Source of the DNA: Flavobacterium sp. PMTSA4
Lineage (GTDB): Bacteria; Bacteroidota; Bacteroidia; Flavobacteriales; Flavobacteriaceae
Direction of reading: 5' to 3'
NCBI RefSeq assembly: GCF_032098525.1
Contig: NZ_CP134890.1
Span: 2,418,001 to 2,482,000 of the forward strand
Length of the DNA: 64,000 nt
Under the pieces are notes generated by a model. That model was not told the DNA's origin, did not search any database, and saw only the letters and a list, made by a program, of their open reading frames with translations. Numbering within the stretch: position 1 is the stretch's first letter; every line of letters begins with the position of its first letter. Shown in pieces: positions 9,059 to 18,631 of this stretch. The translations under genes were made by a program, and so were the position numbers.

Positions 9059-10314
9059 GAGATTTTCAAAATATCTTTAAAGTCAGTTGTATATTTTTTG
9101 GATAAATGATTTTGTTTCATTTTCCAGGTGCGTTGCAAATCCTGGTTGCCCAATCGTATTTTGCGTTCACCAGTTTTTTTAAAGTAATCGTCCATTACTT
9201 TCATCAATTTCAAATGCTTCGGATTTTCTTCTTCAAAAAGATGAAATTGCTTTTGATTTTCTGGAATGATTCCAGTCACAATAACACCTGCTTTTTTATA
9301 AATTTCACCTTCTTCAAACATATTTTTGAGCATTTTTACCGCAATGTTACTAATAGTAATAGAAGAATTGCTCGAAAAAGGAATGGTTTCCATTTTATAA
9401 AAATTATAATGCTGCCTTTCGGTTTTATATTTGTCTTTTCTTAAATATACAATCACATTATTACAACACGATTTTTGCTTTCTAAGTTTTTCAGCACATA
9501 CCGTCGCAAAGGTTGAAACACGTTCTTTCATTTCATCAAAAGTGGTTATGTTTCCATCAAAACTTCGGGTTATAGCAATGGTTTTTCGGTCTTTTGGTAA
9601 ATCTAAATCTAAAACTGATTTTCCTTCCAGTTCATATTTTAATCGCATTCCCACAACGCCCATTTCTTTTTTGATAAAGGCTTCGTTATGAGGTAGCGTA
9701 AAATCATAAGCCGTATTGATGTTTTTGGCTTTCATTTTTTTATTCAATCGGAAACCAATACCCCAAACGTCTTCAATCTTAGTCCATTTTAAAGCTTTGA
9801 TACGCTTTTCTTCAGTATCAATAACATAAACACCTTTGGTTTTTTCTGGAAACTTTCTCGCAATTTTATTGGCAACTTTAGACAATGCTTTGGTATCAGC
9901 AAAACCAATTGAAACTGGAATACTCAACCATTTTTGCAATCGGTATTTCATTTTTGAACCATAGTCGTGAAAATCAGGAATAGACATTCCGTCAAAGTTT
10001 AAAAACGCTTCGTCTATGCTGTAAGGTTCAATATGTGGTGTAAAACTTTCCAGTATTTTCATCACCCGACTACTCAAATCGCCATACAAAGGATAATTAG
10101 ACGAAAAGACATGAATGTTTTTTTGCTTTAATTCGGCTCTAACTTTAAATTCCGGCGCACCCATCGGAATGCCCAATGCTTTGGCTTCATCACTTCGAGA
10201 AATAATACAGCCATCATTGTTAGATAAAATAACAATTGGTTTTCCAATAAGATGAGGTTGGAAAACACGTTCGCAGGATGCGTAAAAATTATTGCAATCA
10301 ACTAAAGCATACAT
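9049..10314 (-). CDS. umuC: Y-family DNA polymerase, UmuC subunit of polymerase V
   Basis: 421 residues. A translesion polymerase. The metal-binding residues are D6 in LVDCNNFYASCERVF and D101-E102 in YSIDEAFL. A helix-hairpin-helix region follows (WTKIEDVWGIG), then the little-finger domain and the UmuC-type C-terminus that replaces a long DinB tail. It precedes umuD and overlaps it by 10 bases, so translation is probably coupled. The upstream gap carries a duplicated motif (see 10328-10384). SOS control is expected for the family but not proven here. Confidence 0.95.
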   Translation of the reverse strand: MYALVDCNNFYASCERVFQPHLIGKPIVILSNNDGCIISRSDEAKALGIPMGAPEFKVRAELKQKNIHVFSSNYPLYGDLSSRVMKILESFTPHIEPYSIDEAFLNFDGMSIPDFHDYGSKMKYRLQKWLSIPVSIGFADTKALSKVANKIARKFPEKTKGVYVIDTEEKRIKALKWTKIEDVWGIGFRLNKKMKAKNINTAYDFTLPHNEAFIKKEMGVVGMRLKYELEGKSVLDLDLPKDRKTIAITRSFDGNITTFDEMKERVSTFATVCAEKLRKQKSCCNNVIVYLRKDKYKTERQHYNFYKMETIPFSSNSSITISNIAVKMLKNMFEEGEIYKKAGVIVTGIIPENQKQFHLFEEENPKHLKLMKVMDDYFKKTGERKIRLGNQDLQRTWKMKQNHLSKKYTTDFKDILKISCQ

Positions 10315-10327
10315 AATCGTAAAATTA

Positions 10328-10384
10328 GTTAATAGCCTATAATTTTTGATAAAAACAAAAGTTAATTTTAGAAAATGTTGATAA
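10328..10384 (-). promoter_or_regulatory. Two-copy motif upstream of umuC, candidate operator
   Basis: On the plus strand GTTAAT followed 17-18 bases later by TTGATAA occurs twice: 10328-10352 and 10361-10384. The copies are about 33 bases apart. They sit just before the umuC start (10314) and after the nuoN terminator. This is where an SOS-type regulator would bind, but the region is AT-rich and no regulator is identified. Confidence 0.3.
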
Positions 10385-10385
10385 C

Positions 10386-10416
10386 AAAAAAAGCCATCAA
10401 TTTTTTTGATGGCTTT
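10386..10416 (-). terminator. Terminator of the nuo operon
   Basis: An 11-bp perfect stem (AAAGCCATCAA at 10390-10400 with 10406-10416) with a five-base loop and a T run on the minus strand. It lies 22 bases after the nuoN stop. Confidence 0.9.
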
Positions 10417-10437
10417 GAATTAATATCTAAAATTACC

Positions 10438-11817
10438 TTAAGAAAGTAAATTAGTAATCAATGAAGGATAGATTCCGATTATAATATTTAATAAAATAGC
10501 AAGCCCAGCAGTAATGGTATAAACCAATGGTATTGATGATTTTTCTGCAGTAGCTTCTTTGGTATACATGGCTAAAATTAATTTGAAATAGTAACCAACA
10601 CTTATAGTTGAGTTGATTACAGCAGCAATCACTATAAATACAAATCCAGCTTTTATAGCATCAGAAAACAACATGAATTTTGCAAAAAATCCAGAGAAAA
10701 TTGGAATTCCAGCCATCGAAAGTAATGAAGCAGTTAATACAGCTGCCATTAATGGATTTGTTTTTCCTAATCCGTTAAAATTAACTACATCTTCGTTGTC
10801 TTTGTCTTTAGTGACAGAAATGATTACGGCAAATGCAGCAACTCCAGCCAATCCATAAGCAAATGTATAATACAGTAATGTTGTAGAAGCAGTTGACATG
10901 CTTAGTAAAGCCATCAACATAAATCCTGCATGTGAAATACCCGAGTAAGCCAACATTCTTTTGACATTTTTTTGGCGTAATGCCATAATGTTTCCAATAG
11001 TCATCGATAGTACAGAGATAACGATTATAAGCATTTCAACTTTTGGAGAAATAGTTAATACCAAACTGCTTAAAAGTTTGAAAAGTGTTGCCATAGCCAC
11101 AACTTTTGCTAAAGTACTCATGGTTGCCGTAGTTAATGATGGCGAACCTTCGTAAACATCTGGTGCCCAAAAATGAAATGGTGCAGCGGCAATTTTAAAT
11201 AACATTCCAACAATCATTAACGAAACACCAATTGGAAACCAAACTGGTATTGTAGTTCCTGATGATAATTCTTGAATATCAGCAATATTGAACGAATAAG
11301 TTGCTCCATAAATCAAACAAATTCCAAAAAGAATAAATCCAGAAGCAAATGAACCCATTAAAAAATATTTCATTCCAGCTTCATTACTTTTAATATCAAG
11401 TCTTCTACTAGCCGCTAAAATATAAAGTGAGATAGATAATACTTCAATTCCTAAAAAGAACATAGCTAAGTTGGTAAACGATACCATTGCTACTGCTCCA
11501 GAAAGCAAAAATATTTTGATGGCAATGAAATCTGAAAACTTTGTTGGGTGATCTTTATAGAAATCATCACTCATTAGTATTAAAAATATTGTCAGGATGA
11601 TGAATAAAGAAATGAATGCTCTAGAAAAATCTGTTGAAGCAATCATGCTTACATATCTTAAATCTAATTCATCCGAAATAGACCAAAAGTTCAGTGTAAT
11701 TCCAAGAATGGCAAGTAATCCAATTACAGTAACTGGAACCATTAATTTTTTAAGGTTGAAAATTTCTGCGATTAAACAAAAAATTCCTAAAGATGCTATT
11801 GCTATTAATACTTGCAT
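10438..11817 (-). CDS. nuoN: NADH-quinone oxidoreductase subunit N
   Basis: 459 residues, nearly all membrane helices (about 14). One of the three antiporter-like proton-pumping subunits of complex I. The conserved loop-helix region is visible (AAPFHFWAPDVYEGSP, and a Lys-rich LRQKNVKRMLAYSGISHAGFML). Last gene of the nuo operon, one base after the nuoM stop and followed by a strong terminator. Confidence 0.97.
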   Translation of the reverse strand: MQVLIAIASLGIFCLIAEIFNLKKLMVPVTVIGLLAILGITLNFWSISDELDLRYVSMIASTDFSRAFISLFIILTIFLILMSDDFYKDHPTKFSDFIAIKIFLLSGAVAMVSFTNLAMFFLGIEVLSISLYILAASRRLDIKSNEAGMKYFLMGSFASGFILFGICLIYGATYSFNIADIQELSSGTTIPVWFPIGVSLMIVGMLFKIAAAPFHFWAPDVYEGSPSLTTATMSTLAKVVAMATLFKLLSSLVLTISPKVEMLIIVISVLSMTIGNIMALRQKNVKRMLAYSGISHAGFMLMALLSMSTASTTLLYYTFAYGLAGVAAFAVIISVTKDKDNEDVVNFNGLGKTNPLMAAVLTASLLSMAGIPIFSGFFAKFMLFSDAIKAGFVFIVIAAVINSTISVGYYFKLILAMYTKEATAEKSSIPLVYTITAGLAILLNIIIGIYPSLITNLLS

Positions 11818-11818
11818 T

Positions 11819-13258
11819 TTATGATCTATTTATTACTGCTAAAATATTTTGAATTGCAGGATTTACTAATTCGGTTATTGGTTTTGGATACAATCCAAAG
11901 AATAAAAGGAATCCAATAATAGTTACAAATACAATCGTTTCATTTATTGAAACATCTGCAAAAATTTTGGTATTGGTTTCGCCTAACATAACATTTTGGA
12001 ACATTTTCAACATGTAATATGCTCCAAGAATAATAGTTGTTCCCCCAAAAACTGCAAACCAAATATTGATTTGACTTAAACTATATAACACCGTAAATTC
12101 TCCAACAAAGTTATAAGTTCCAGGTAATGCAACCGATGCTAAAACTAAAATCATAAACATGGATGTAAACTTTGAAGCTTGAGAACGAATTCCTCCTAGT
12201 TCATTGATTTTTCTAGTTTCAAATCTTCTAAAGATTACTTCAGCGGCAAAGAATAATCCAACGATAACAAATCCGTGAGCAATCATTTGATAAACGGCAC
12301 CGTTTAAACCATCGGCAGTTAATGTATAACAACCTGCTGCAATTAATCCAACGTGCGCTAACGACGAATAAGCCAATAATTTTTTCAAATCTTTTTGGCG
12401 TAAAGCAACAATTGAACCATAAATTACACCAGCAATACTTACTCCGATTAAAATTGGCATGTATTCTTTTGCGGCATCAGGAGCAATTGGTAATTGCCAA
12501 CGAATAACGCTGTACAATCCCATTTTCAACATAATTCCCGACAATAACATTGTTCCAACAGTTGGTGCTTTTTGATATACTTTTGCTTGCCAAGTATGAA
12601 AAGGAATAATTGGAATTTTGATGGCATAAGCAGCAAAAAAGGCAAAGAATATCCAAAATTGTTCAGTATCGGTTAGATTCAATTGGTATAAATCTTCTAA
12701 GATGAAACTTCCCGCTTTTGCATATAAGTAAGCAAAGGCAACTAGCATGAATAATGAACCAGCTAAAGTGTAAATAAAGAATTTTACAACAGCTTTTTTA
12801 CGAGATTCAGCATCACCATTACCCCAAATTAATGCTATAAAGTATATTGGAATTAATGCTAATTCCCAGAAAACATAGTACAATAAACCATCGGTTGCTA
12901 AAAATGTTCCAGTCATAGCAAACGCCATGAATAATACTAAAGCATAAAAGTTTTTGCTATTTGTAAAAGAATTTCCAAATGAGGAAAGAATAATCAAAGG
13001 AGTTAAACCTGTTGTTAATAAAACCATAGCTAATGATAATCCATCGGCTTTAAACGCTAATGAAACATTTGGTTTTTGAATCCAACTGCCAACATAGCTG
13101 ATAATTTCTCCTTGATTGAAAAGTGTTAACAGATATAATGAAACAGCAAATGCAGATACGCTGAACAGCAATGCTATTTTTGAAGCCAATTTATCACCTG
13201 ATAAAAAGGTAACAATCGAACCTGCTAAAAGTAATAGTAATAATAGAGTTACATTCAT
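11819..13258 (-). CDS. nuoM: NADH-quinone oxidoreductase subunit M
   Basis: 479 residues, about 14 membrane helices, the usual NuoM length. Antiporter-like pumping subunit. It carries the conserved membrane glutamate in YYVFWELALIPIYF, and PIIPFHTWQAKVYQKAPT and RQKDLKKLLAYSSLAHVG with the pumping lysines. It starts 10 bases after the nuoL stop. Confidence 0.97.
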   Translation of the reverse strand: MNVTLLLLLLLAGSIVTFLSGDKLASKIALLFSVSAFAVSLYLLTLFNQGEIISYVGSWIQKPNVSLAFKADGLSLAMVLLTTGLTPLIILSSFGNSFTNSKNFYALVLFMAFAMTGTFLATDGLLYYVFWELALIPIYFIALIWGNGDAESRKKAVVKFFIYTLAGSLFMLVAFAYLYAKAGSFILEDLYQLNLTDTEQFWIFFAFFAAYAIKIPIIPFHTWQAKVYQKAPTVGTMLLSGIMLKMGLYSVIRWQLPIAPDAAKEYMPILIGVSIAGVIYGSIVALRQKDLKKLLAYSSLAHVGLIAAGCYTLTADGLNGAVYQMIAHGFVIVGLFFAAEVIFRRFETRKINELGGIRSQASKFTSMFMILVLASVALPGTYNFVGEFTVLYSLSQINIWFAVFGGTTIILGAYYMLKMFQNVMLGETNTKIFADVSINETIVFVTIIGFLLFFGLYPKPITELVNPAIQNILAVINRS

Positions 13259-13268
13259 TATATAAAAA

Positions 13269-15146
13269 TTATCGAGCTATAAATAAATAGGATATGATGG
13301 CACAAATACCTAACACAAAAACGAAAAGATATAATCCAACACTTCCTGTTTGAATTTTTCTGCCTTGATTTGAAATACCATTTGCCAACGTTCCAAAACT
13401 GAAAACTAACTTGCCTAATGCTGGTTCTAAAGTCGTTCTGAAGAAATTAGAAAGTGCATTCAATGGTTTTACGATGATGAAAGTGTAAAATTCATCAACA
13501 TAATATAAATTGTAAACTGTTTTTGAAAAACCAGTAATCTGATTGTCTTCTTTTGGCACAAAACTTTGTTTGATATATTTAGAATATGCCCAAACGATAG
13601 CAATTAATGCTCCAACCAAGGCAATTCCCATTAGCATATATTCTTGTGTTCCTAAGTGATGTGCTTCGTGTTTTGCCACTAAAACTGGTTCTAAGAAATG
13701 GTTTAACCACATACTTCCAGGTAAATTAATTGCACCACCAATAGCTGCTAAAACCGCCAATATTACTAAAGGAATAGTAATTAAACTTGGACTTTCATGT
13801 AAATGATGTTTTTGTTCTTCAGTTCCTCTGAATTCTTTGAAAAATGTTAAGTACATCAATCGGAACATATAGAAAGCTGTCATTATTGAAGCAATGGAAG
13901 CCACAACCCATAAAACAGTGTTATTATGAAAAGCGGTCATTAATATTTCGTCTTTTGACCAAAATCCTGCGAATGGAAATATTCCAGAAATGGCTAAAGT
14001 AGAAATCATCATGGTCCAAAACGTGATTGGCATGTATTTCTTTAATCCACCCATATTTCGCATATCTTGTTCGCCATGTAAGGCATGAATTACTGAACCT
14101 GAACCTAAGAATAAACACGCTTTGAAAAATGCATGAGTAATTACATGGAAAACAGCAACGTTATACGCACCAAATCCTAATGCTAAAAACATCAATCCTA
14201 ATTGAGAAACGGTTGAATAGGCCAATACTTTTTTGATATCGTTTTGTAATAAACCAATAGATGCAGCAACCAATGATGTAACAGCACCAACAATAGCAAT
14301 TATATTTTGAACATCCGGAGTAATATCAAATAAGAAATTCATTCTGGTAATCATAAAAATACCAGCTGTAACCATGGTAGCCGCGTGAATTAATGCTGAA
14401 ACTGGTGTTGGTCCAGCCATTGCATCTGGCAACCAAGTGTAAAGTGGTAACTGTGCCGATTTTCCACAAGCTCCGATGAATAAACACAAAGCAGCAACTC
14501 CAAGTAAAGAAGAATTAGTTTCACCTTTTACTACTAAAGATTGAATTTCTGTATAATTTAGAGTTGAGAAAACATAAGCAATCAAGAACATTCCAATTAA
14601 GAAACCTAAATCACCAATACGGTTCATGATAAATGCTTTTTTGGCAGCATCATTATACGGTTGATTTTTATACCAAAAACCAATCAACAAATAGGAGCAA
14701 AGACCAACGCCTTCCCAACCGATGAACATTACCAATAAATTATTTCCAACGACAAGTGTTATCATGAAGAAGATGAAAAGATTTAAATAGGCAAAAAATT
14801 TATGCATATTTTCATCATCGTGCATGTAGCTGATAGAATATAAATGGATTAATGAACCAATTCCGGTTACAAACAATAACCATAACAAAGACAATTGGTC
14901 TAACAGAATTCCAAAATCTAATTTGAAATTGCTTACTTGAATCCAATCGAAAAACGAAATTTCAAAGCCTTTCCCGTTTTGATTTAGTTGGGCAAAAAAA
15001 CAAATGCTTAATAAAAATGATACCACAACAGCAATTGTTCCGATAGCACCAGAAATTCCTTTGCTTACTTTTTTCCCGAAGAAAACATTAAATAGAAATC
15101 CAATAAAAGGAGATAAGAGTAATACTAAAGCTAAATTATTTTCCAT
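13269..15146 (-). CDS. nuoL: NADH-quinone oxidoreductase subunit L
   Basis: 625 residues, the largest pumping subunit, with the antiporter core and a C-terminal lateral helix that braces NuoM and NuoN. Motifs: FIGWEGVGLCSYLLIGFWY, LPLYTWLPDAMAGPTPVSALIHAATMVTAG (read in two parts) and LQNDIKKVLAYSTVSQLG. It starts 4 bases after nuoK. The C-terminal part beyond residue 480 is hydrophilic with a final helix (GLYLFVFVLGICAIISYLF), as in the family. Confidence 0.97.
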   Translation of the reverse strand: MENNLALVLLLSPFIGFLFNVFFGKKVSKGISGAIGTIAVVVSFLLSICFFAQLNQNGKGFEISFFDWIQVSNFKLDFGILLDQLSLLWLLFVTGIGSLIHLYSISYMHDDENMHKFFAYLNLFIFFMITLVVGNNLLVMFIGWEGVGLCSYLLIGFWYKNQPYNDAAKKAFIMNRIGDLGFLIGMFLIAYVFSTLNYTEIQSLVVKGETNSSLLGVAALCLFIGACGKSAQLPLYTWLPDAMAGPTPVSALIHAATMVTAGIFMITRMNFLFDITPDVQNIIAIVGAVTSLVAASIGLLQNDIKKVLAYSTVSQLGLMFLALGFGAYNVAVFHVITHAFFKACLFLGSGSVIHALHGEQDMRNMGGLKKYMPITFWTMMISTLAISGIFPFAGFWSKDEILMTAFHNNTVLWVVASIASIMTAFYMFRLMYLTFFKEFRGTEEQKHHLHESPSLITIPLVILAVLAAIGGAINLPGSMWLNHFLEPVLVAKHEAHHLGTQEYMLMGIALVGALIAIVWAYSKYIKQSFVPKEDNQITGFSKTVYNLYYVDEFYTFIIVKPLNALSNFFRTTLEPALGKLVFSFGTLANGISNQGRKIQTGSVGLYLFVFVLGICAIISYLFIAR

Positions 15147-15150
15147 TAAA

Positions 15151-15471
15151 TTATCCTTTTAAGTTTTTCAATTTATCAATTTCGATTGAACCTAAATTTC
15201 TAAAAATAGAAACCAGTATAGCTAATCCAACTGCTACTTCTGCAGCAGCAACTGCCATAGAGAAGAACACAAAAATTTGTCCTTCGGCATCTTGATGTAA
15301 GGTTGAAAAAGCAACAAATAACAAGTTTACAGCATTCAACATAATTTCAATCGACATAAAAACAATGATGGCATTTCTTCTGTATAATACTCCAAAAACT
15401 CCGATACAAAACAGTAATACGGACAGGAAAATGTAGTTTTCAATACCAATTTGATTTAAAATATTTCCCAT
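15151..15471 (-). CDS. nuoK: NADH-quinone oxidoreductase subunit K
   Basis: 106 residues, three membrane helices. Carries the conserved membrane glutamates (IVFMSIEIMLNAVNL and AAAEVAVGLAILV) that belong to the proton path at the heel of the membrane arm. The ATG shares one base with the nuoJ stop (TAATG), indicating coupled translation. Confidence 0.97.
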   Translation of the reverse strand: MGNILNQIGIENYIFLSVLLFCIGVFGVLYRRNAIIVFMSIEIMLNAVNLLFVAFSTLHQDAEGQIFVFFSMAVAAAEVAVGLAILVSIFRNLGSIEIDKLKNLKG

Positions 15472-15983
15472 TATTTTCCTGATTTTTCTTTTTTAGACAA
15501 TAAAACAGTTCCCATCATTGCTACTAGTAATAGTATTGATGCAAATTCAAATGGAACCATATATTCGTTAAGCAGTACTTTTCCAAGTACTTTAATCGAT
15601 TGATAATCTACTCCGGTATCATCATATTCACCCATGAAAGTACGAGAATTTATGAAAACCGAAATCATAATGATGCTGATTAAAATGAAAACGATAATTG
15701 CTCCAAGTCTTGTAATTCTTGGTTTATGAACTTCGTCTTCATTATTCAAATTCATCAACATGATAGTAAATAGGAACAAAATCATAATTGCACCCGAGTA
15801 AACAATAATGTGAACTAATGCTAAAAACTGAGCATTAAACAACAAATAATGACCTGCAATAGAGAAGAAGCAAAGCACTAAATAAATAGCACTATGAATT
15901 GGTCTTCGAGAATAAATGGTCAAAAAAGCAGTCGATAAAGTTATCGCTGAAAGTATATAAAATATAATTAGTACTGTTGACAT
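15471..15983 (-). CDS. nuoJ: NADH-quinone oxidoreductase subunit J
   Basis: 170 residues from the ATG at 15983 (MSTVLIIFYILSAITLS), five membrane helices. A longer in-frame start at 16016 exists but lies inside nuoI and adds a hydrophilic stretch not seen in the family. The segment VHIIVYSGAIMILFLFTIML is the bent helix with the pi-bulge characteristic of NuoJ. The start is one base past the nuoI stop. Confidence 0.95.
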   Translation of the reverse strand: MSTVLIIFYILSAITLSTAFLTIYSRRPIHSAIYLVLCFFSIAGHYLLFNAQFLALVHIIVYSGAIMILFLFTIMLMNLNNEDEVHKPRITRLGAIIVFILISIIMISVFINSRTFMGEYDDTGVDYQSIKVLGKVLLNEYMVPFEFASILLLVAMMGTVLLSKKEKSGK

Positions 15984-15984
15984 A

Positions 15985-16530
15985 TTATTGAATCTTTTTC
16001 GAATTAGCCAATGCAACTTCCAAAGGCATTACTAATTTATCTTTACCAAAAATGAAATCTTCTCTGTGATATTGAGAAGGCACTAATTCTTTAGAAAGGG
16101 TTAAGTAAATAGCGTCTTTTGGACAAGCTTCTTCACACAATCCGCAGAAAATGCATCGCAACATATTGATTTCATAAATTTCAGCGTATTTTTCTTCGCG
16201 ATAAAGCATTTCTTCACCTGGTTTTCTCTCTGCAGCTTTCATCGTTATTGCTTCTGCAGGACAAGAAAGCGCACACAAACCACAAGCTGTACAGTTTTCT
16301 CTACCTAATTCATCGCGTTTTAAAGTGTGTTTTCCACGATAAACCGGACTAAATTCGCGAACTTGTTCAGGATAATGAATAGTGGCTTTTTTTCTAAAAA
16401 AGTGTTTGATAGTAATCAATAATCCTTTAATGATAGCTACCAAATATAATCGTTCCCAAAAATTCATTTCTTTATTAGAAACTTCCTTTTTGTGACCTGA
16501 TAAGGATATATTTTGAATAGATGTTGACAT
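15985..16530 (-). CDS. nuoI: NADH-quinone oxidoreductase subunit I
   Basis: 181 residues. Ferredoxin-like subunit holding clusters N6a and N6b: CTACGLCALSCPAEAI and CIFCGLCEEACPKDAI give the two sets of CxxCxxCxxxC ligands. The N-terminus has an amphipathic stretch (YLVAIIKGLLITIKHFF) that docks on the membrane arm. It starts 10 bases after nuoH. Confidence 0.97.
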   Translation of the reverse strand: MSTSIQNISLSGHKKEVSNKEMNFWERLYLVAIIKGLLITIKHFFRKKATIHYPEQVREFSPVYRGKHTLKRDELGRENCTACGLCALSCPAEAITMKAAERKPGEEMLYREEKYAEIYEINMLRCIFCGLCEEACPKDAIYLTLSKELVPSQYHREDFIFGKDKLVMPLEVALANSKKIQ

Positions 16531-16540
16531 ATTTTTTCTC

Positions 16541-17572
16541 TTATTTAAAAGCTAAAATGCAAATTCCAGTTATTACAATATTGATTATTGATAGTGGAAT
16601 TAATATTTTCCAACCTAAATGCATTAATTGGTCGTATCTAAATCTTGGAATTGTCCATCTTACCCACATGTAGAAGAAAATGAACGCACAGATTTTTATA
16701 AATAAAACCACAATTCCGATGATATTGGCAATATTCATTCCGACATGTTCAGTCATCCATTGCATACCAGGATAATTATAAGCGCCAAAATACAATACTG
16801 CTAAAATGGTTGAAGAAATAAACATATTAGCATATTCAGCAAACAAATAGAATCCCATTTTCATTGACGAATATTCCGTATGATAACCACCAATAAGTTC
16901 TGATTCACATTCTGCTAAGTCAAAAGGAGTACGATTTGTTTCAGCAAAAGCACAAATTAGAAAGATTAAAAAACCAACCGGTTGATAAAACACATTCCAA
17001 TTCATTCCTGCTTGTTGCATCGATATTTCTCTTAAACTCAAAGTTCCTGACATCATCAACAATGCAATTATTGATAATCCCATGGCAATTTCATAAGAAA
17101 CCATTTGTGAACCAGCACGGACAGCAGACATTAACGAATATTTATTATTTGAAGCCCAACCTCCAATCATAATCCCATAAACGCCAATAGAAATAATTCC
17201 AAAAACATAAAGTAATGATACATCTATATCCGTTGCTTGAAGAATTATTGTTCTTCCAAAAATTTCTAATTTATCACCCCAAGGAATTACGGCACTAGTC
17301 ATCAAAGCAGTACTCATGGCAATTGCTGGACCAGTGTAAAATAAAAATTTATTAGGTGTATTTGGTTCAAACTCTTCTTTCGCAAAAAGTTTCATTCCGT
17401 CAGCTAGTGGTTGCAATAATCCGCCCCAACCAGCACGATTTGGTCCAACTCTATCTTGAAGAAAAGCGGCAACTTTACGTTCAGCCCAAGTAGAATACAT
17501 TGCCATTAGCATTGTAATTGCAAAAATGACAACTATAAAAATACTTTTTTCAATAATAAACGCACTATCCAT
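16541..17572 (-). CDS. nuoH: NADH-quinone oxidoreductase subunit H
   Basis: 343 residues, eight membrane helices. It forms most of the quinone-binding pocket at the junction of the two arms. The signature WAERKVAAFLQDRVGPNRAG is near residues 28-47, and the acidic loop FAETNRTPFDLAECESELIGG is present (part quoted). The start overlaps the end of nuoG by 8 bases, so nothing remains between them of a longer NuoG. Confidence 0.97.
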   Translation of the reverse strand: MDSAFIIEKSIFIVVIFAITMLMAMYSTWAERKVAAFLQDRVGPNRAGWGGLLQPLADGMKLFAKEEFEPNTPNKFLFYTGPAIAMSTALMTSAVIPWGDKLEIFGRTIILQATDIDVSLLYVFGIISIGVYGIMIGGWASNNKYSLMSAVRAGSQMVSYEIAMGLSIIALLMMSGTLSLREISMQQAGMNWNVFYQPVGFLIFLICAFAETNRTPFDLAECESELIGGYHTEYSSMKMGFYLFAEYANMFISSTILAVLYFGAYNYPGMQWMTEHVGMNIANIIGIVVLFIKICAFIFFYMWVRWTIPRFRYDQLMHLGWKILIPLSIINIVITGICILAFK

Positions 17573-18614
17573 TTTTCTTCGAATTTATATTAGTTCCGTC
17601 TATTTTTTCGTTATAATCAATTTCAGCCATACTGATTTTTTTACGATCAATCTCTCTACCTTCCAAAATGCCTTTTTCAGTATTGATGACAACTTTATCT
17701 AATTTTCTGGTATAATTATTTTGATTGATAACCGAATCTTTTTCAAACTTTCTTGGTCCTTCAATTACCCAATCAGAAACTTCTTTTTTATCAAAACGAC
17801 AAGTATTACAGATGAATTCTTCCACTTCGTGATATTCGTCTTTACGAGCAGTAACTCTTTGAATTTCATTTCCAAACATCCAAACAGTTGTTTTTCCACA
17901 ACATTTATCACAATCTCTGTGTGCGTTGAAAGGTTTGTTAAACCAAACTCTTGATTTGAAACGGAATGTTTTATCTGTTAAAGCTCCAACAGGACAAACA
18001 TCAATCATGTTTCCAGAAAATTCATTGTCAATTGCAGCAGAAACACAAGTTGAAATTTGTGAATGATCGCCACGATTCAAAACACCATGAACTCTACCAT
18101 CAGTTAACTGGTCAGCAACTTCAACACATCGTTGACAAACAATACATCTGTTCATGTGAAGTTGAATATATGGACCAATATTTTCAGGTTCAAAAGTTCT
18201 TTTATCTTCAATGAAACGTTGTTGCAATTTTCCGTGTTCAAAACTTAGGTTTTGCAAATCACATTCACCTGCTTGATCACAAACAGGACAATCTAATGGA
18301 TGATTGATTAAAAGAAATTCTGTCACCGCATTTCTTGCTTCGCGAACTCTTTCTGATTTTTTGCTGGCAACTTCCATTCCATCTTGACAACCCGTTACAC
18401 AAGAAGCAACTAGTTTTGGCATTGGACGTGGATCATTATCGCTTCCTTTAGTAACATCTACTAAACAGCAACGACATTTTCCACCAGTTCCTTTTAATTT
18501 TGAATAATAACACATGGCTGGCGGAACAGATTCTCCACCAATCATACGAGCAGCTTGCAGGATGGTTGTTCCTGGTTCTACATCTATTTCTTGACCGTCA
18601 ATGGTTACTTTCAT
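17565..18614 (-). CDS. nuoG: Short NuoG-type iron-sulfur subunit of complex I
   Basis: 349 residues, against roughly 700-900 for typical NuoG. It keeps the [2Fe-2S] N1b domain (C35, C47, C50, C72), the N5 ligands (H105, C109, C112, C118) and the N4 ligands (C147, C150, C153, C197). Next come two CxxC pairs (C225/C228, with an extra C229, and C259/C262) where the N7-type domain would begin. The molybdopterin-oxidoreductase-like domain is then missing and the chain ends in a charged tail. The gene overlaps nuoH by 8 bases, so this is a genuine short form and not a break. Electron transfer N5-N4-N6 should still work. Confidence 0.92.
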   Translation of the reverse strand: MKVTIDGQEIDVEPGTTILQAARMIGGESVPPAMCYYSKLKGTGGKCRCCLVDVTKGSDNDPRPMPKLVASCVTGCQDGMEVASKKSERVREARNAVTEFLLINHPLDCPVCDQAGECDLQNLSFEHGKLQQRFIEDKRTFEPENIGPYIQLHMNRCIVCQRCVEVADQLTDGRVHGVLNRGDHSQISTCVSAAIDNEFSGNMIDVCPVGALTDKTFRFKSRVWFNKPFNAHRDCDKCCGKTTVWMFGNEIQRVTARKDEYHEVEEFICNTCRFDKKEVSDWVIEGPRKFEKDSVINQNNYTRKLDKVVINTEKGILEGREIDRKKISMAEIDYNEKIDGTNINSKKNG

Positions 18615-18631
18615 TTCTTAAATTCTAAACT

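Noticed and set aside
8486..10314. Integration of the umuC-umuD pair at tRNA-Asn as a mobile island
   Set aside because: No repeat of the tRNA 3' end is seen nearby, no integrase is present, and base composition looks like the neighbours.
17565..18614. Frameshift or truncation of nuoG
   Set aside because: The stop overlaps the nuoH start in the tight style of the operon, and no remnant of the missing domain exists downstream.
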